This document shows positions 22,652 to 32,639 of a stretch of DNA of 64,000 nucleotides, piece by piece (within the stretch, counting starts at the first letter, position 1; each line of letters opens with the position of its first letter). Origin of the DNA: Uloborus plumipes (lineage: Eukaryota; Arthropoda; Arachnida; Araneae; Uloboridae); contig JAXGGA010003936.1 of the NCBI GenBank assembly GCA_038373865.1, positions 31,172 through 95,171 of the forward strand, read 5' to 3'. The notes below the pieces were generated by a model, which was given only the letters and a program-made list of their open reading frames with translations, ran no database searches and was not told the origin of the DNA. The translations under genes were made by a program, and so were the position numbers.

Positions 22652-23241
22652 CAGGGTGTCCCAGAATTGCGCATACAAATTTGGAAGGGAGGTAGAGAAT
22701 GTCATGAGGAGCCATAATTACATAGGAAAGCATGGACGGAAACGCACCCCTATCGAGATAATGAGACACAAAGCCAGTTAGGACGCAACACAGAATATTG
22801 TGTAAAACGCTTTATTACACACACAAAAAAATAGTAAATGGTATAAGAACATCACAGGATGTGTTCGAAGTTGCGGCCATTCTCTTGTATGCACGCACGA
22901 CATCTACGCGACATGGATTGGCGGACATGGCTAGGATCCTTGAAATGCCCGGCATTTTTGAAAATGTCCGCCAATCCATGTCGCGTAGATGTCATGCGTG
23001 CATACAAGAGAATGGCCGCAACTTCGAACACATCCTGTGATGTTCTTATACCATTTACTATTTTTTTTGTGTGTGTAATAAAGCGTTTTACACAATATTC
23101 TGTGTTGCGTCCTCACTGGCTTTGTGTCTCATTATCTCGATAGGGGTGCGTTTCCGTCCATGCTTTCCTATGTAATTATGGCTCCTCATGACATTCTCTA
23201 CCTCCCCTCCAAATTTGTATGCGCAATTCTGGGACACCCTG
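22652..23241. mobile_element. Fold-back element in intron 3 made of two transposon 3' ends
   Basis: 590-bp near-perfect palindrome between TA dinucleotides, starting CAGGGTGTCCCAGAATTGC and ending in its inverse. Each arm, read toward its terminus, carries the C-terminal tail of a transposase: RRCHACIQENGRNFEHIL and stop. That Arg-Arg-Cys...Cys-Ile-x-x-x-Gly...His/Asn-Phe-Glu-His-Leu tail is known from mariner/IS630-type transposases of arthropods. So it is a head-to-head joint of two transposon ends that kept their termini. Open frames 22798-23388 derive from it. Confidence 0.85.
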
Positions 23242-23245
23242 TATA

Positions 23246-24052
23246 TCCTTCATGCCGTACAGTGCGCCAACTTGGTGCCACAGAATCTTGGTTTGAACAA
23301 CGTTAGCGGCTGCCGAAACGTAAATAGTTTAGAAAAAAAGTTAACAGTGCAGCATTTAGCTTTCAGAAATTCTTTTTACACGTATTAGGATTTGAAAGTG
23401 AATAAGGAGCGATATATGTTGGTGTTACACATGGTATCTGCATTGTATAGTATCGTGCAAAAAATATTTAGAAAATTTTTAATTCTTGGAGAGTTTAAAA
23501 TTTTCTGAAGGTTAATAAAGCTAACTGGCAATTACACTTTGTTTTGAGTTGTGTCGAGATAATCATAAAATGAGACTTATTAAAGCTTTGTGCCCACCAG
23601 TTTTCATAATTGAAACTGTATATTGTCGTTGTTCAAAACAGGATGGAGGGCGATCCTGCCGGAGCTAAACGATAATCAAATTAAGAGTCAAATTAAGCTG
23701 CCCCAAAAAAACTCGATTTATTTTCAACCGATGTTAAGTCACGACAAAATCTGATTTTTGTGTAGCTTTTTGAGTTCTTAAGAGCCTTCTATGGCACTTT
23801 TCTTGGTGAATTCAAAAGGGGAAAAAACCTTTGAATGTCCAAAATTAAAAAATGGTGCTCTAGTATTAATGTACACCAACCATTCAACGTTCGAATTTTT
23901 ACTCTCTATTTAGACTTTGTATAAAAAGGTAGATACTGAAATCTGTTGTAAAAGAATTTGAGGAATTGAAAATCTAGCATAGCAACCTTAAAATTTATTT
24001 TTAACGAGAAAAGTGGTGGCACAAGGTTTGCGCCCTCATTTACCCAACACTG
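23246..24052. other. Intron 3, middle part
   Basis: No gene or clear repeat is seen. AT-rich. Confidence 0.45.
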
Positions 24053-24406
24053 CAGGGGTGCCCATCCCCCCCCCAGCTCACTGGCTCAAATTCCCCCCAA
24101 AAATTTTCAAAACCCTCTTCTGCTTTTTATTTTTACCCCTCTTTTTCTTTATTTTTCCAAATATTAATTTATTTTAAATTATAACTATTTTTATATAGAT
24201 TTTTAAAGTTCGAATTATGCTCAGAATAGAATCTCTTTTTTTTTCTACTCCCGACATTCAAACCACACAAAAAAATAAAATAATGAAATAAAAAAAATTG
24301 AATTAAAAAAAATAAAGTAGTTTATTTGAATTTATTAATTTAAAAATCCCCCCAAAAATTTTGATGGCGAAACTTGCGCCAACCCCCTACCTTGTGGACA
24401 CCCCTG
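24053..24406. mobile_element. hAT-like MITE (CAGGGGTGCCCA termini), copy 2, intron 3
   Basis: CAGGGGTGCCCATCCCCC at the left; GGACACCCCTG at the right. The interior matches copy 1 at 20522. Target duplication is not clean (CAACACTG against CCGCATTG). Confidence 0.65.
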
Positions 24407-24623
24407 CCGCATTGTATCACACGAAAATTCCCACCTCCTAGCTATCTAGCCTTTTTTAGCTACAGTATTAAATGTTATCTCATAGTTTTTGTATTAAGCA
24501 AATATTCTAAACTGGCACACAGTAGGCGCATTTGACGTTTTACCTCTTTGCAAGAAAAATATTCTCAAATTTTGATATGTAAAATGTAATTATCTAAATT
24601 GTTTTCCCCCCTTTCTCCAACAG

Positions 24624-24869
24624 CCTTCTAATCAAACCAAGAAAGTTAGATTTCAACGCAGAATGAATATTCAAAGAGTGCTGAGAGCCATGATAACCCA
24701 GCAACACGCAATATCTGACAATATTCAAAAGGTCTTCAAGACTATTGAGAGTTCTAATGCAAAGATGATAGACTTACTAACTGAACTAGTTGCTCTGCAA
24801 AAATTGAAGGGAACAAGTGTTGGAAACCAGACTTCAGAAGTCGCCGAATCTGTCATTGAAGATGATTAA
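24624..24869 (+). CDS. Exon 4: C-terminal coiled-coil-like region and stop
   Basis: Acceptor CTTTCTCCAACAG, after a pyrimidine tract, starts 246 bases in phase 0, matching exon 3. Residues 178-258 begin with a basic segment (QTKKVRFQRRMN) and continue as a long amphipathic helix (about 190-240, with spaced Ile/Leu/Val). This is likely for dimerisation or partner binding. The end is acidic (SEVAESVIEDD) and closed by TAA. The total protein is 258 residues. The order DNA-binding domain, linker, C-terminal helix is common in Myb/SANT-like factors. The whole gene model spans 11722-24869 with three introns of about 6.0, 2.9 and 3.5 kb. The phase agreement at all three junctions is the main evidence. 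Functional targets cannot be inferred. Confidence 0.8.
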   Translation, partial: PSNQTKKVRFQRRMNIQRVLRAMITQQHAISDNIQKVFKTIESSNAKMIDLLTELVALQKLKGTSVGNQTSEVAESVIEDD

Positions 24870-24897
24870 ATTTATTTTGAATTTTTGATTAACGTTA

Positions 24898-24903
24898 AAT
24901 AAA
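24898..24903 (+). terminator. Polyadenylation signal of the SANT-like gene
   Basis: AATAAA about 30 bases after the stop codon, followed by T/G-rich sequence (GTGTTCTGTT near 24924). This supports exon 4 as the terminal exon with a very short 3' UTR. Confidence 0.6.
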
Positions 24904-25632
24904 AATACTATTTAAATGTTAAATGTGTTCTGTTAATTCTTATGGCATTGTCTTAAACTTACGTAGACTACCTGACCCGTACGGGATTGACAGCAGTGAT
25001 AAAAAAACTATTTTTAACGGTAATTTTTCGAAAAACAGGGACAAAGTGAATTGTTATTTTTCTCATAGTTGAAAGAAAATGAAATGATACCTTTCTTTTT
25101 AGTTTTATGAAATATATTAAAAAATATTAATTTAAAATATTAATGTTAAATTAGAATGCTAAAGTAAAAATCTGATTTTAATTCAAAGTATAGTGCTCTT
25201 CTGGTAAGCTGGCCTATGACACAATGTTTTCCTATTTTCGGGCAATAGGAAAGGGTTATAGGCACAGAGTTGAGTTGGAGAAACTTTGGCCGTCGCTTCA
25301 CAAGAGTAATCAAACTCGAATCCGCGGTAATTACCCTTTATTGTCTGATTTTCTGTGGTAAAATCATGCGTCAGGTCCTCTCTGACCTTACCAAAATAGG
25401 GGTGTTAGGTAAGATAATAAGGGGAAGAATAATTAAAACCATTTTGAACCGAATCAAACAACGTGGAACGATGCTAATTTCAAATACATAGTTTAGTCGA
25501 ATATGTGAAAAGGATATAGGAAATCCGAAGTTTCAAATTTAACTTCGGAAAGTTATCACCCAACAACCAATCTACCCACTTTTTTTAAGTGGAACTGTTA
25601 GCGAGTGCTAGGCGCGGTTTTCACGGACGGAC
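24904..25632. other. Intergenic AT-rich stretch after the SANT-like gene
   Basis: No gene is supported. The frame 25270-25491 has no recognised domain. Confidence 0.45.
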
Positions 25633-25646
25633 AGTATTAGTACTCG
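25633..25646 (+). repeat. Target-site duplication of the SINE, left copy
   Basis: AGTATTAGTACTCG, identical to 25933-25946. Confidence 0.9.
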
Positions 25647-25932
25647 GGCCGTGGTGGCCCGATCGGTAAGGCATCGGACTAGTGTCCGATGGGACCCGGG
25701 TTCGATCCCAGCCGATCAAAGATCCACAGTCTTGATTAATGGTGGCTGGGAGGCGTTAAAAATGTCGTGGTCACAAAGTCCTCCAAGTGAAACGATACCT
25801 CTGGGGGTGCCTGGGCCTAGGGTTTGCTCGACCCTAGGTTCTGATTCAAAATTAGGAACAGAGCGCTCTTCAGGGCCCTATCCCGGTTAAACCACGAAGC
25901 TGTGGTAGGTACGGGGGACCCTGGAGGTGTGA
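25647..25932 (+). mobile_element. tRNA-derived SINE
   Basis: 286 bp with a tRNA-like head: an A-box-like TGGCCCGATCGG at 25655-25666 and a perfect B box GGTTCGATCCC at 25699-25709, the internal RNA polymerase III promoter spacing of a tRNA. The body that follows is not tRNA-like. The 14-base AGTATTAGTACTCG flanks both sides exactly (25633-25646 and 25933-25946), a LINE-mediated target-site duplication. There is no long poly-A tail; the element ends GGACCCTGGAGGTGTGA. The 79-codon frame across it is not a gene. The perfect duplication implies recent insertion. Confidence 0.92.
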
Positions 25933-26285
25933 AGTATTAGTACTCGAAGAGGGAAACATTGTCAAGGTCCTCGCTCAAATTTACAGAGGAGCGCAATACA
26001 ACTGTGGCTAAAAATCCTACAGTGAGTTTAGATTGTGTTCTTAGGAGTTTGGATCAAAATTCAACGGTTGAAAAAGGAACAAAAGCTACAAAAACCCATT
26101 CCAGGAAATTGAACGCGCGATCTTTGCGTGTCTAGCTTAATTATCCATCCCTCCTGCCACTACATCTTAGTTAAAATAATAAAGTGCATGCGAGTGGAAA
26201 AATGTTTCTAAAATAACGTTTGATGCATTGAAAATAATTCAGTAAAGTTGAATAACTCGTTAAAGGATGAGAAAATGGAAAACAT

Positions 26286-26539
26286 AATTCTGTACCTCAG
26301 AACCAGACTAACGTAAGTCCATTTTCGTAACTTTTCAGCAGAGGGCAAAAATGATTGCCGAATACATACAAAAGACGGGACTCGTGCTCTTTAAATGTTG
26401 CTAAATAATAGTGAAGGAATTTGTTTTATAGAATAACATTCTCATGGGTGGATGCGGAATGAGATTCTACATACAATGAAGCAATAAAGTGAATCTCCAT
26501 TTTTGGACTTACGTCGTTCTGGTTCTGAGGTGCAGAATT
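26286..26539. mobile_element. Fold-back MITE family A, long version
   Basis: 254 bp with the family-A termini (AATTCTGTACCTCAGAACCA and its inverse). Unlike the two short copies, it has ~120 bp of unique interior, including CGGGACTCGTGCTC and TGGGTGGATGCGG. The arms pair over about 40-60 bp with mismatches. It may represent a longer ancestor from which the palindromic short forms arose, or a diverged subfamily. Confidence 0.75.
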
Positions 26540-26583
26540 TTACTTGGGAAAACATTTTAAGTCTTGAAGAAATCATCATAATA

Positions 26584-27801
26584 CACTGAAGTGACAAAAG
26601 TCATGGGATACCTCTTAATATCGTGTCGGCCCTCCTTTTGCCCGGCGAAGTGCAACAACTCGACGTGGCATGGACTCAACAAGTCGTTGGAAGTCTTCTG
26701 CAGGAATATTGAGCCATGCTGTCTCGATAGACGTCCATAATTGTGAAAGCGTTGATGGGGCAGGATTTTGGGCACGAACAGACCTCTCGATGGTGTCCCA
26801 TAAATGCTCAATGGGATTCATGTCGGGCGATCTAGGTGGCCAAATCATTCGTTGGAATTGTCCAGAATTTTCTTCAAACCAATTGCGAACAGTTGTGGCC
26901 CGGTGACATGGCGCATTGTCATCCATAAAAATCCCATCGTTGTTTGGGTACATGAAGTCCATGAATGGCTGCAAGTGATCTCCAAGTAGCTGCACATAAG
27001 CATTTCCAGTCAATGTTCGGTCCAGTCCCACTAGAGGACCAAGTCCATGCCATGAAAAAACAGCCCACACCATTACGGAGCCACCACCAGCTTGAACAGT
27101 GCCTTGCTGACAGTTTGGGTCCATGGCTTCGTGGGGTCTGCGCCACACTCGAACCCTACCATCGGCTCTTACCAGCTGAAATCGTGACTCATCGGACCAG
27201 GCCACGGTTTTCCATTCATCTAGGGACCAACCGATATGCTCACGTGCCCACGAGAGTCGCTGCAAGCGATGTCGTTCTGTCAGTAAAGGCACTCGAGTCG
27301 GTCTTCTGCTGGAATAGCCCAAGAAATCCAAATTTCTCCGCACAGTTCTAGCAGACACGTCCATTGTACGTCCCACATTGATTTCTACGGTGATTTGACG
27401 CAGTGTTGCTTGTCTGTTAGAATGTACGACTCTTTGCAGACGTCGCCGGTCTCGATCTTTAAGTGCAGGCGGTCGACCACTGCGCTGTCCATGGTGGGAT
27501 GTTATGCCTGAAATTTCATACTCTCGGCACACTCTTGACACAGTGGATCTGGGAATGTTGAATTCTCTAACGATTTCCGAAATGGCATGACCCATGAGTC
27601 TAGCTCCAACTAACATTCCGCGTTCAAAGTCTGTTAATTCACGTCGTGCGGTCATCATCACGTTAAAACCTCTTCACATGAATAACTTGAACAGAAATGA
27701 AAGCTCTGTAAAAGCACTGCGCATTTATACCTGTTCTATGCGATGCTACTGCCATCTGAAAATTTGCATATTGCTATCCCATGACTTTTGTCACTTCAGT
27801 G
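26584..27801 (-). mobile_element. Intact Tc1/mariner transposon, DD36E type
   Basis: 1,218 bp flanked by TA on both sides, with perfect 27-bp terminal inverted repeats beginning CACTGAAGTGACAAAAGTCA. It carries one uninterrupted transposase gene covering most of its length on the minus strand. Structure (short TIRs, single intronless gene, TA target) is that of an autonomous Tc1/mariner element. Intact TIRs plus an intact frame make recent or current activity possible. The 36-residue spacing between the last two catalytic residues points to the DD36E group rather than classic Tc1 (DD34E). Confidence 0.92.
26615..27658 (-). CDS. Tc1/mariner transposase, DD36E catalytic triad, full length
   Basis: 347 residues from the first ATG (an in-frame GTG lies one codon upstream). 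Two helix-turn-helix DNA-binding units fill about residues 8-115, with EIVREFNIPRSTVSRV as the first and a GRPP hinge motif at about 61-64 between them. The RNase-H-like catalytic core follows, with Asp156 in WSDES, Asp247 in MDDNAPCH and Glu284 in NPIEHLW. There are 36 residues between Asp247 and Glu284. The protein binds the terminal repeats of its element and cuts and pastes it at TA sites in the nucleus. All catalytic residues are present and there are no stops or frameshifts. Tc1-like transposases are usually 330-350 residues, so it is full length. Overlapping open frames on both strands are shadows. Confidence 0.93.
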   Translation of the reverse strand: MMTARRELTDFERGMLVGARLMGHAISEIVREFNIPRSTVSRVCREYEISGITSHHGQRSGRPPALKDRDRRRLQRVVHSNRQATLRQITVEINVGRTMDVSARTVRRNLDFLGYSSRRPTRVPLLTERHRLQRLSWAREHIGWSLDEWKTVAWSDESRFQLVRADGRVRVWRRPHEAMDPNCQQGTVQAGGGSVMVWAVFSWHGLGPLVGLDRTLTGNAYVQLLGDHLQPFMDFMYPNNDGIFMDDNAPCHRATTVRNWFEENSGQFQRMIWPPRSPDMNPIEHLWDTIERSVRAQNPAPSTLSQLWTSIETAWLNIPAEDFQRLVESMPRRVVALRRAKGGPTRY

Positions 27802-27803
27802 TA

Positions 27804-28102
27804 TTTTCCTTTGTTTTTGGACTTTTTTTCCACCATGTCTCGCTATACCCCGGTCTCCCTTACCTTCACTCATTTCTATTAGAACTAATATTTAAAATAT
27901 TTTGGTAAAACTTTTGGTCATGGGATTCAGACTTTACGAATGACAAATTTTCTGTCATATAAGTATGTATACAATTTATTCAGTATTCCTCTAGAACTCC
28001 TTGTAGCTTTGTACTCAAACTCAGATCATAGTTCCAAATTTGCAACGTATTTGTCATTTCTCTCAGTAGAAAATGAGTTTAACTGAAGTAGTAACGAAAT
28101 GC
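27804..28102. other. AT-rich spacer
   Basis: Nothing recognised between the Tc1-type element and the next MITE. Confidence 0.45.
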
Positions 28103-28110
28103 ATGCGCAC

Positions 28111-28851
28111 TAGAGATGAGCCGGGCTCGGCCCGTGCCCGAAAGCCCGAGCCTGAGACGGACTCGGGGCCCTTTAACTTCAAACAGCTTTCGGGCTCGGG
28201 CTCGATCTCACATTAAGATAGTCAGTCTTATACAAATACAACGTTCACTGAATAAAATATTGGAGTACTTAAAGAGCGTGAGAACAGTTTTTCTTAATGG
28301 CAGAATTGCTTTGTTCAGGAAGAGTTTCAGAGAAATGACATCTATCACCTTATCCCCCTCTCCCATACATCGTTTCTCAGCTTTCGCACATCGGAAAGCA
28401 AACTATCTACTGGGCTGGGGTAAATGGTCAGTAGAAAGTGGATGCTAAGTTCTATAAAGTAATAGGACTTTTACTTTTTTTTAAAAATTACAAATGGAAT
28501 TTTCTTCATTTTTTTGTGTAAATGCATGTTACTTAAAATATGGAACAAAGATATCGCGTGGAAATTTTAATGTTTCTTTTTTGTGCTTTTTTACTTTCTG
28601 TGATGTGAAACTTTTTTTTTTTTGAAATATTTAAAAATGTTTCAATTGATAATTGCTGCACATGAAAAATTAAAATAATTCAAAAAGATAGCACCTACTT
28701 ATATTTGCGATTGCTATTAAGATATACCATATGGCAGTGCATCCCCAGTGGAAATTAAAAATATATTGATGTTTGGGCTCGGGCTCAAAACAACACAATA
28801 TCACTCGTGCTCGGGCTCGGGCCTTCAAAAGTAAGCCCGAACTCATCTCTA
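28111..28851. mobile_element. hAT-type non-autonomous element with CGGGCTCGGGC subterminal repeats
   Basis: 741 bp. Termini TAGAGATGAG and CTCATCTCTA are inverted. Perfect 8-bp target duplication ATGCGCAC at 28103-28110 and 28852-28859. Both ends carry runs of GGGCTCGGGC-like motifs. There is no transposase. The eight-base duplication assigns it to the hAT (or a hAT-like) superfamily. Confidence 0.88.
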
Positions 28852-28863
28852 ATGCGCACAAAT

Positions 28864-28910
28864 CTGCCGTGCTCAGCGCAAAAGTGGTATCTGCAGTCCA
28901 GTTCAAACTG
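28864..28910. repeat. Solo terminus of MITE family B
   Basis: CTGCCGTGCTCAGCGCAAAA followed by a GTGGTATCTGCAGT-like end is the family B left terminus (compare 13836). No matching right end is seen within the next 400 bp, so this is a truncated copy. Confidence 0.6.
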
Positions 28911-29809
28911 AGAAGTTAACCGAAATTATTTCCATACTTAAATTGCATATTTTTCTGAACTTTAAAAAAAAAAAAATTCTCCTTTTCCGTAAAGCCACTC
29001 ACACAGCCTCAAGACAGGTATTCATTGTCAGTGTAACCTCACTCATAGTTGGTGTACATGTACAAACAGTCGAAACAAATTCGTCAAAGCACTCCAAATT
29101 CGGAAAAACTGTTCAAATTAATGGCACTTGACTGTATATGCTTGCAATTCTTCAAGAAAATTGCCTAGAACAGATAAGAAGAGCAGATTTGACCAGTTCA
29201 TTAAATTTTAGAGTGGGAAAACTCAATTTTTGTCTAGCTGAATTGGTTTTTGAAAGAGTAGGAAATCTTTCTATGATTTTTTACGAAATTTTTTTCCCTA
29301 CTTATTTTATCAGAATGGTTTTTATTTCCCTCATTCTCAATTGTTACAAAAATAAAACTGTTACAGTAAAATTGTGTGAGCAAAGAGCAATATATTAAAT
29401 TTCTCTTAAAATCTGGTCACTTTTATTGCAATAAATGAACCTCAAAAATTTGTCATTCAGTCACTACACAAACTTTAACACAATGCATGAAAAATTATTC
29501 AAATTAAGACCAATTAATTCAGAGAAATCTCGTTTTGTACTTAGTATTCCAAAAACTTGGTTTAAAAAACTTCATTTTGTCGCTAAGTAAAAAAATAGCA
29601 TAAGCATTTGGGAGTGGGGTGGAATTTTATCCACCTCACTCCCCCCAGCAGGTTATCTTAGTTTGTCTTGAAGATTTGGGGGCACTGCGTGTAGCAGCGG
29701 CGATTTTTGGAAACTGAAGTTTTGAACCTTTAAGGTTGTTTAGATGCAATGGTTAGGGGGCATTTTTAGGAAAATTCCTTAATCTGGAGTCTTAAGCAAC
29801 AACTTTTAT
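28911..29809. other. Intergenic stretch
   Basis: No gene is supported. The 86-codon frame at 29138-29398 and the 62-codon frame at 28943-29131 show no recognisable domain. Part of the sequence near 29030-29130 looks like a worn repeat. Confidence 0.4.
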
Positions 29810-31455
29810 CCCGGTCAAAATAGACATTCGAGTTCGGAAAGATTCGCATAGAGCTGAAAATTGGTACAGACCTTAAGAACATCAATATAAGTGAAATCTC
29901 CAAAGTCCTGATGAATCCCGGTGGAGCTAAAAATTTTATTCAAGGTCAAAGGTCAAAATTGAATTTTTTTTTCAAAAAATTGAAAAAAAAAAAAAATCGT
30001 ACGGTGCTAAAAATCGGTACAGACCTTTTATAAATGATATATAAAAAATTTAAATCGATCCCATATGAACTAAGAAATTTATGGAAGGTCAAAGGTCAAA
30101 ATACACAAAAAATTTAACCTAAAAAATTCAGAGCTAAAAATTGGCACATACCTAAAATTCATTATAAACGAAATATAAAAAATCCCTATCGATACCACTT
30201 AATCTAAACATTTTGTGCAAGGTCAAAGGTCAAAAAATCCTTTTTTTTTTTGTTTGCACAAACGTTAAGTATTAGCATAAAAAAGTGCATATAAAGTTTG
30301 TAAGTTATACAATATGTTCAAAAGTATTTATATCAAGTTAAACTCCGTTGGTTCCAGATTACATGAAATTAGCAACATTAATATTACATCCCCTCCCCCC
30401 CCCCCCATTAATGGTTAAGATGCTTCTGTAAAGCAAGTGCAAAATATTTTTTTTAAGTATACTATACATTACTTCCCCTCTTTTTAGAATATATTTTTCA
30501 TTCAAAATAACTTTAAATGCATGCACATTATTTATTTAGGATAAATAATGAGAAAATATTCTTACTTATTTCAGTAAAAGAAACATGTCTTTTAAGATGT
30601 TAATATAACTTTTCCTCTCAGGCAAACATCATCAATTAGTTGACAGTAAGATTTTGGAATCCGTGCAGCCATTTAAAGATGATTCTTGCACTCATTTAGA
30701 AGTCTCTTATATGCTTCATATGACCAAAAAGACAAAAATAAAAAAAGACTTTTGTGGTATTTTGAAACCAAATTATCGCTATTTAAAGTAGGAGTCCTGT
30801 GAGATCACTTACATCTTCTTCACCAATATCATCGTCATCAGCATCGATTGCATTTGCACCCATTTGTTTGTGCATAATTATATAATTTTCAAACTTTGTC
30901 ACCCTTTTTTTTACAATAACACTTACCGTTTAAGAGATATTAGGGAAAAATCGATTTTGACAGTTGACCTTGAATAAAATTTTTAGCTCCACCGGAATCC
31001 ATGGGGACTTTTGACACTTCACTTATAATGATGTCTTTAGCAATACTTATGTTAATTGCATTGTCAAAGTACCAAATTCGAGTAAAAATAAGAGGTCTGA
31101 GGGGAATTTTTCGAAATGTATCTCCTCAAATGCCATTTTTATCTATTTTTGGTAGCTTTAGGAGGGAGGATATGACCCCCATGGCGCATATTCGGAATCC
31201 CTACTTGTTTTTAACACAATTGTATACTTTTCAAACTTTGTAACCTCTATTTTGTCGCTTCCAATTACCGTTTAAGAGATATATATGAAAAATCGATTTT
31301 TTGACCTTTGACCTTGAATACAATTTTTAGCTCCACCGGGATTCATCAGGACTTTTGAGATTTCACTTATAATGATGTCCTTAAGGTCTGTACCAATTTC
31401 CAGCTCTATGCGAATTTTTCCGAACTTTCTCGTTTTTTCGTCTATTTTGACCGGG
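29810..31455. mobile_element. Inverted-terminal element with internal ~130-150 bp repeats carrying DR1 motifs
   Basis: About 1,646 bp. The left end CCCGGTCAAAATAGACATTC and its inverse (GTCTATTTTGACCGGG at 31440-31455) begin inverted terminal regions of about 150 bp. Inside the left half a unit ending in AGGTCAAAGGTCA repeats three times (motifs at 29943, 30086, 30220). The right half carries the inverse motif at 31302-31314 and a degenerate half near 30965. No transposase is seen. Confidence 0.65.
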
Positions 31456-31735
31456 CTATTTGGGCAGTCTTAGAAGTTTCATAGGAGACTATATTTGGGT
31501 GATTTAAGGGGAAAGTATTTAGGGGTTCGCTGTCACAACTTTTGCGGAATAGATGTCCTAAAAAAATTACTTTTTGTTTTTGTATTTAAAGAAAGGTTCA
31601 GAGGCACTCTGAAATGAAAAACTTTTTATGACTTAAAAACTACAAAAATTATAAATGAGACAATTTTGAAGCAGAGGCCAGAATATAAACAAATCCAAAA
31701 ATATCTAAAACAGAAATATCTGAGAGACATCTCGA
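31456..31735. other. Spacer without recognisable features
   Basis: AT-rich; nothing supported. Confidence 0.4.
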
Positions 31736-32090
31736 AAGAGACATACATGGATATTATAATCATGCAAAGTTCGGATAGCCAAGAGTTATCTATAAGCTAT
31801 CCCAATATCTATATCTAAAACACGTAACTGTCTGGATATCTAGAATACGTGCTAATATCTATATCCATGACGTGGATATACCTGGATAGCTATGAGCTAT
31901 CCGAATATCCATATCTAAAAGACGTTTTTTTCTGGATATCTTGTAGATATGGAAAATGTCCATATCCATGATATGGACATTTCTGGATGTAGCTGAGATA
32001 TCCAGGAAATCTAAAAGACGTCTGGACGTATATTAGACATATCTGGATATCTAGGAGATATTCGTGGTTGTCTGGGAAGGCTTTCTTTAA
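31736..32090. repeat. Degenerate short-unit repeat of GGATATC / GATATCC words
   Basis: Variants of CTGGATATCTAGAA and GAATATCCATATC alternate in both orientations every 15-40 bases across about 350 bp. The minus-strand frame 31890-32096 is built from them. Confidence 0.6.
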
Positions 32091-32630
32091 AACCACTTCT
32101 TAAAAGCCCAACTTTAAGGTAAATTTTGTAAAAAGAAGGGGTGGAGAAAAAATTTACTTGAAACATTTCTTCCAGTGTAAAGAGATGCTTTTAAACGTGA
32201 GCATTTTTTTGAATTTAAAGGTGTACTTGGAGAGTTAATTTAAATTTCGTGCTGTATTTAATTTATAAAAATTTCAAATTATCTTATGAGGGGCTTCAGG
32301 TTTTCTTGATGGATCTTACCTCCCTCTACTCCGCCCGCTTTCAGTTACGTCAATTAACGTAAGATAAACGAAACATGCTTTATTTTATCTTCTCTGTCCC
32401 TTCTACCTTTCTAGCTACGCTTATGCTGAATAAAATATTCTATCTTCAAAATTATCTGATTTTATTTCTGTTTTAGCAATAGATGGCAGCAGCAAAGGGA
32501 AGATTTACTCTATTTTTTTTTCGATGTCTGTTTTAATGTCCATTAAATAAAACTTGACAAAAATATGCGATAAGCAGACGTATTAAGGTTTTCATCCTTA
32601 ATCAGAAGTTTTAGTATTAATATCATTGGA
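32091..32630. other. AT-rich spacer
   Basis: Nothing recognised. Confidence 0.4.
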
Positions 32631-32639
32631 AAACATTTT

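Noticed and set aside
25647..25720. A functional tRNA gene
   Set aside because: The A and B boxes are good, but the sequence continues into a SINE body with flanking target duplication, and a clean cloverleaf with an acceptor-stem end was not evident.
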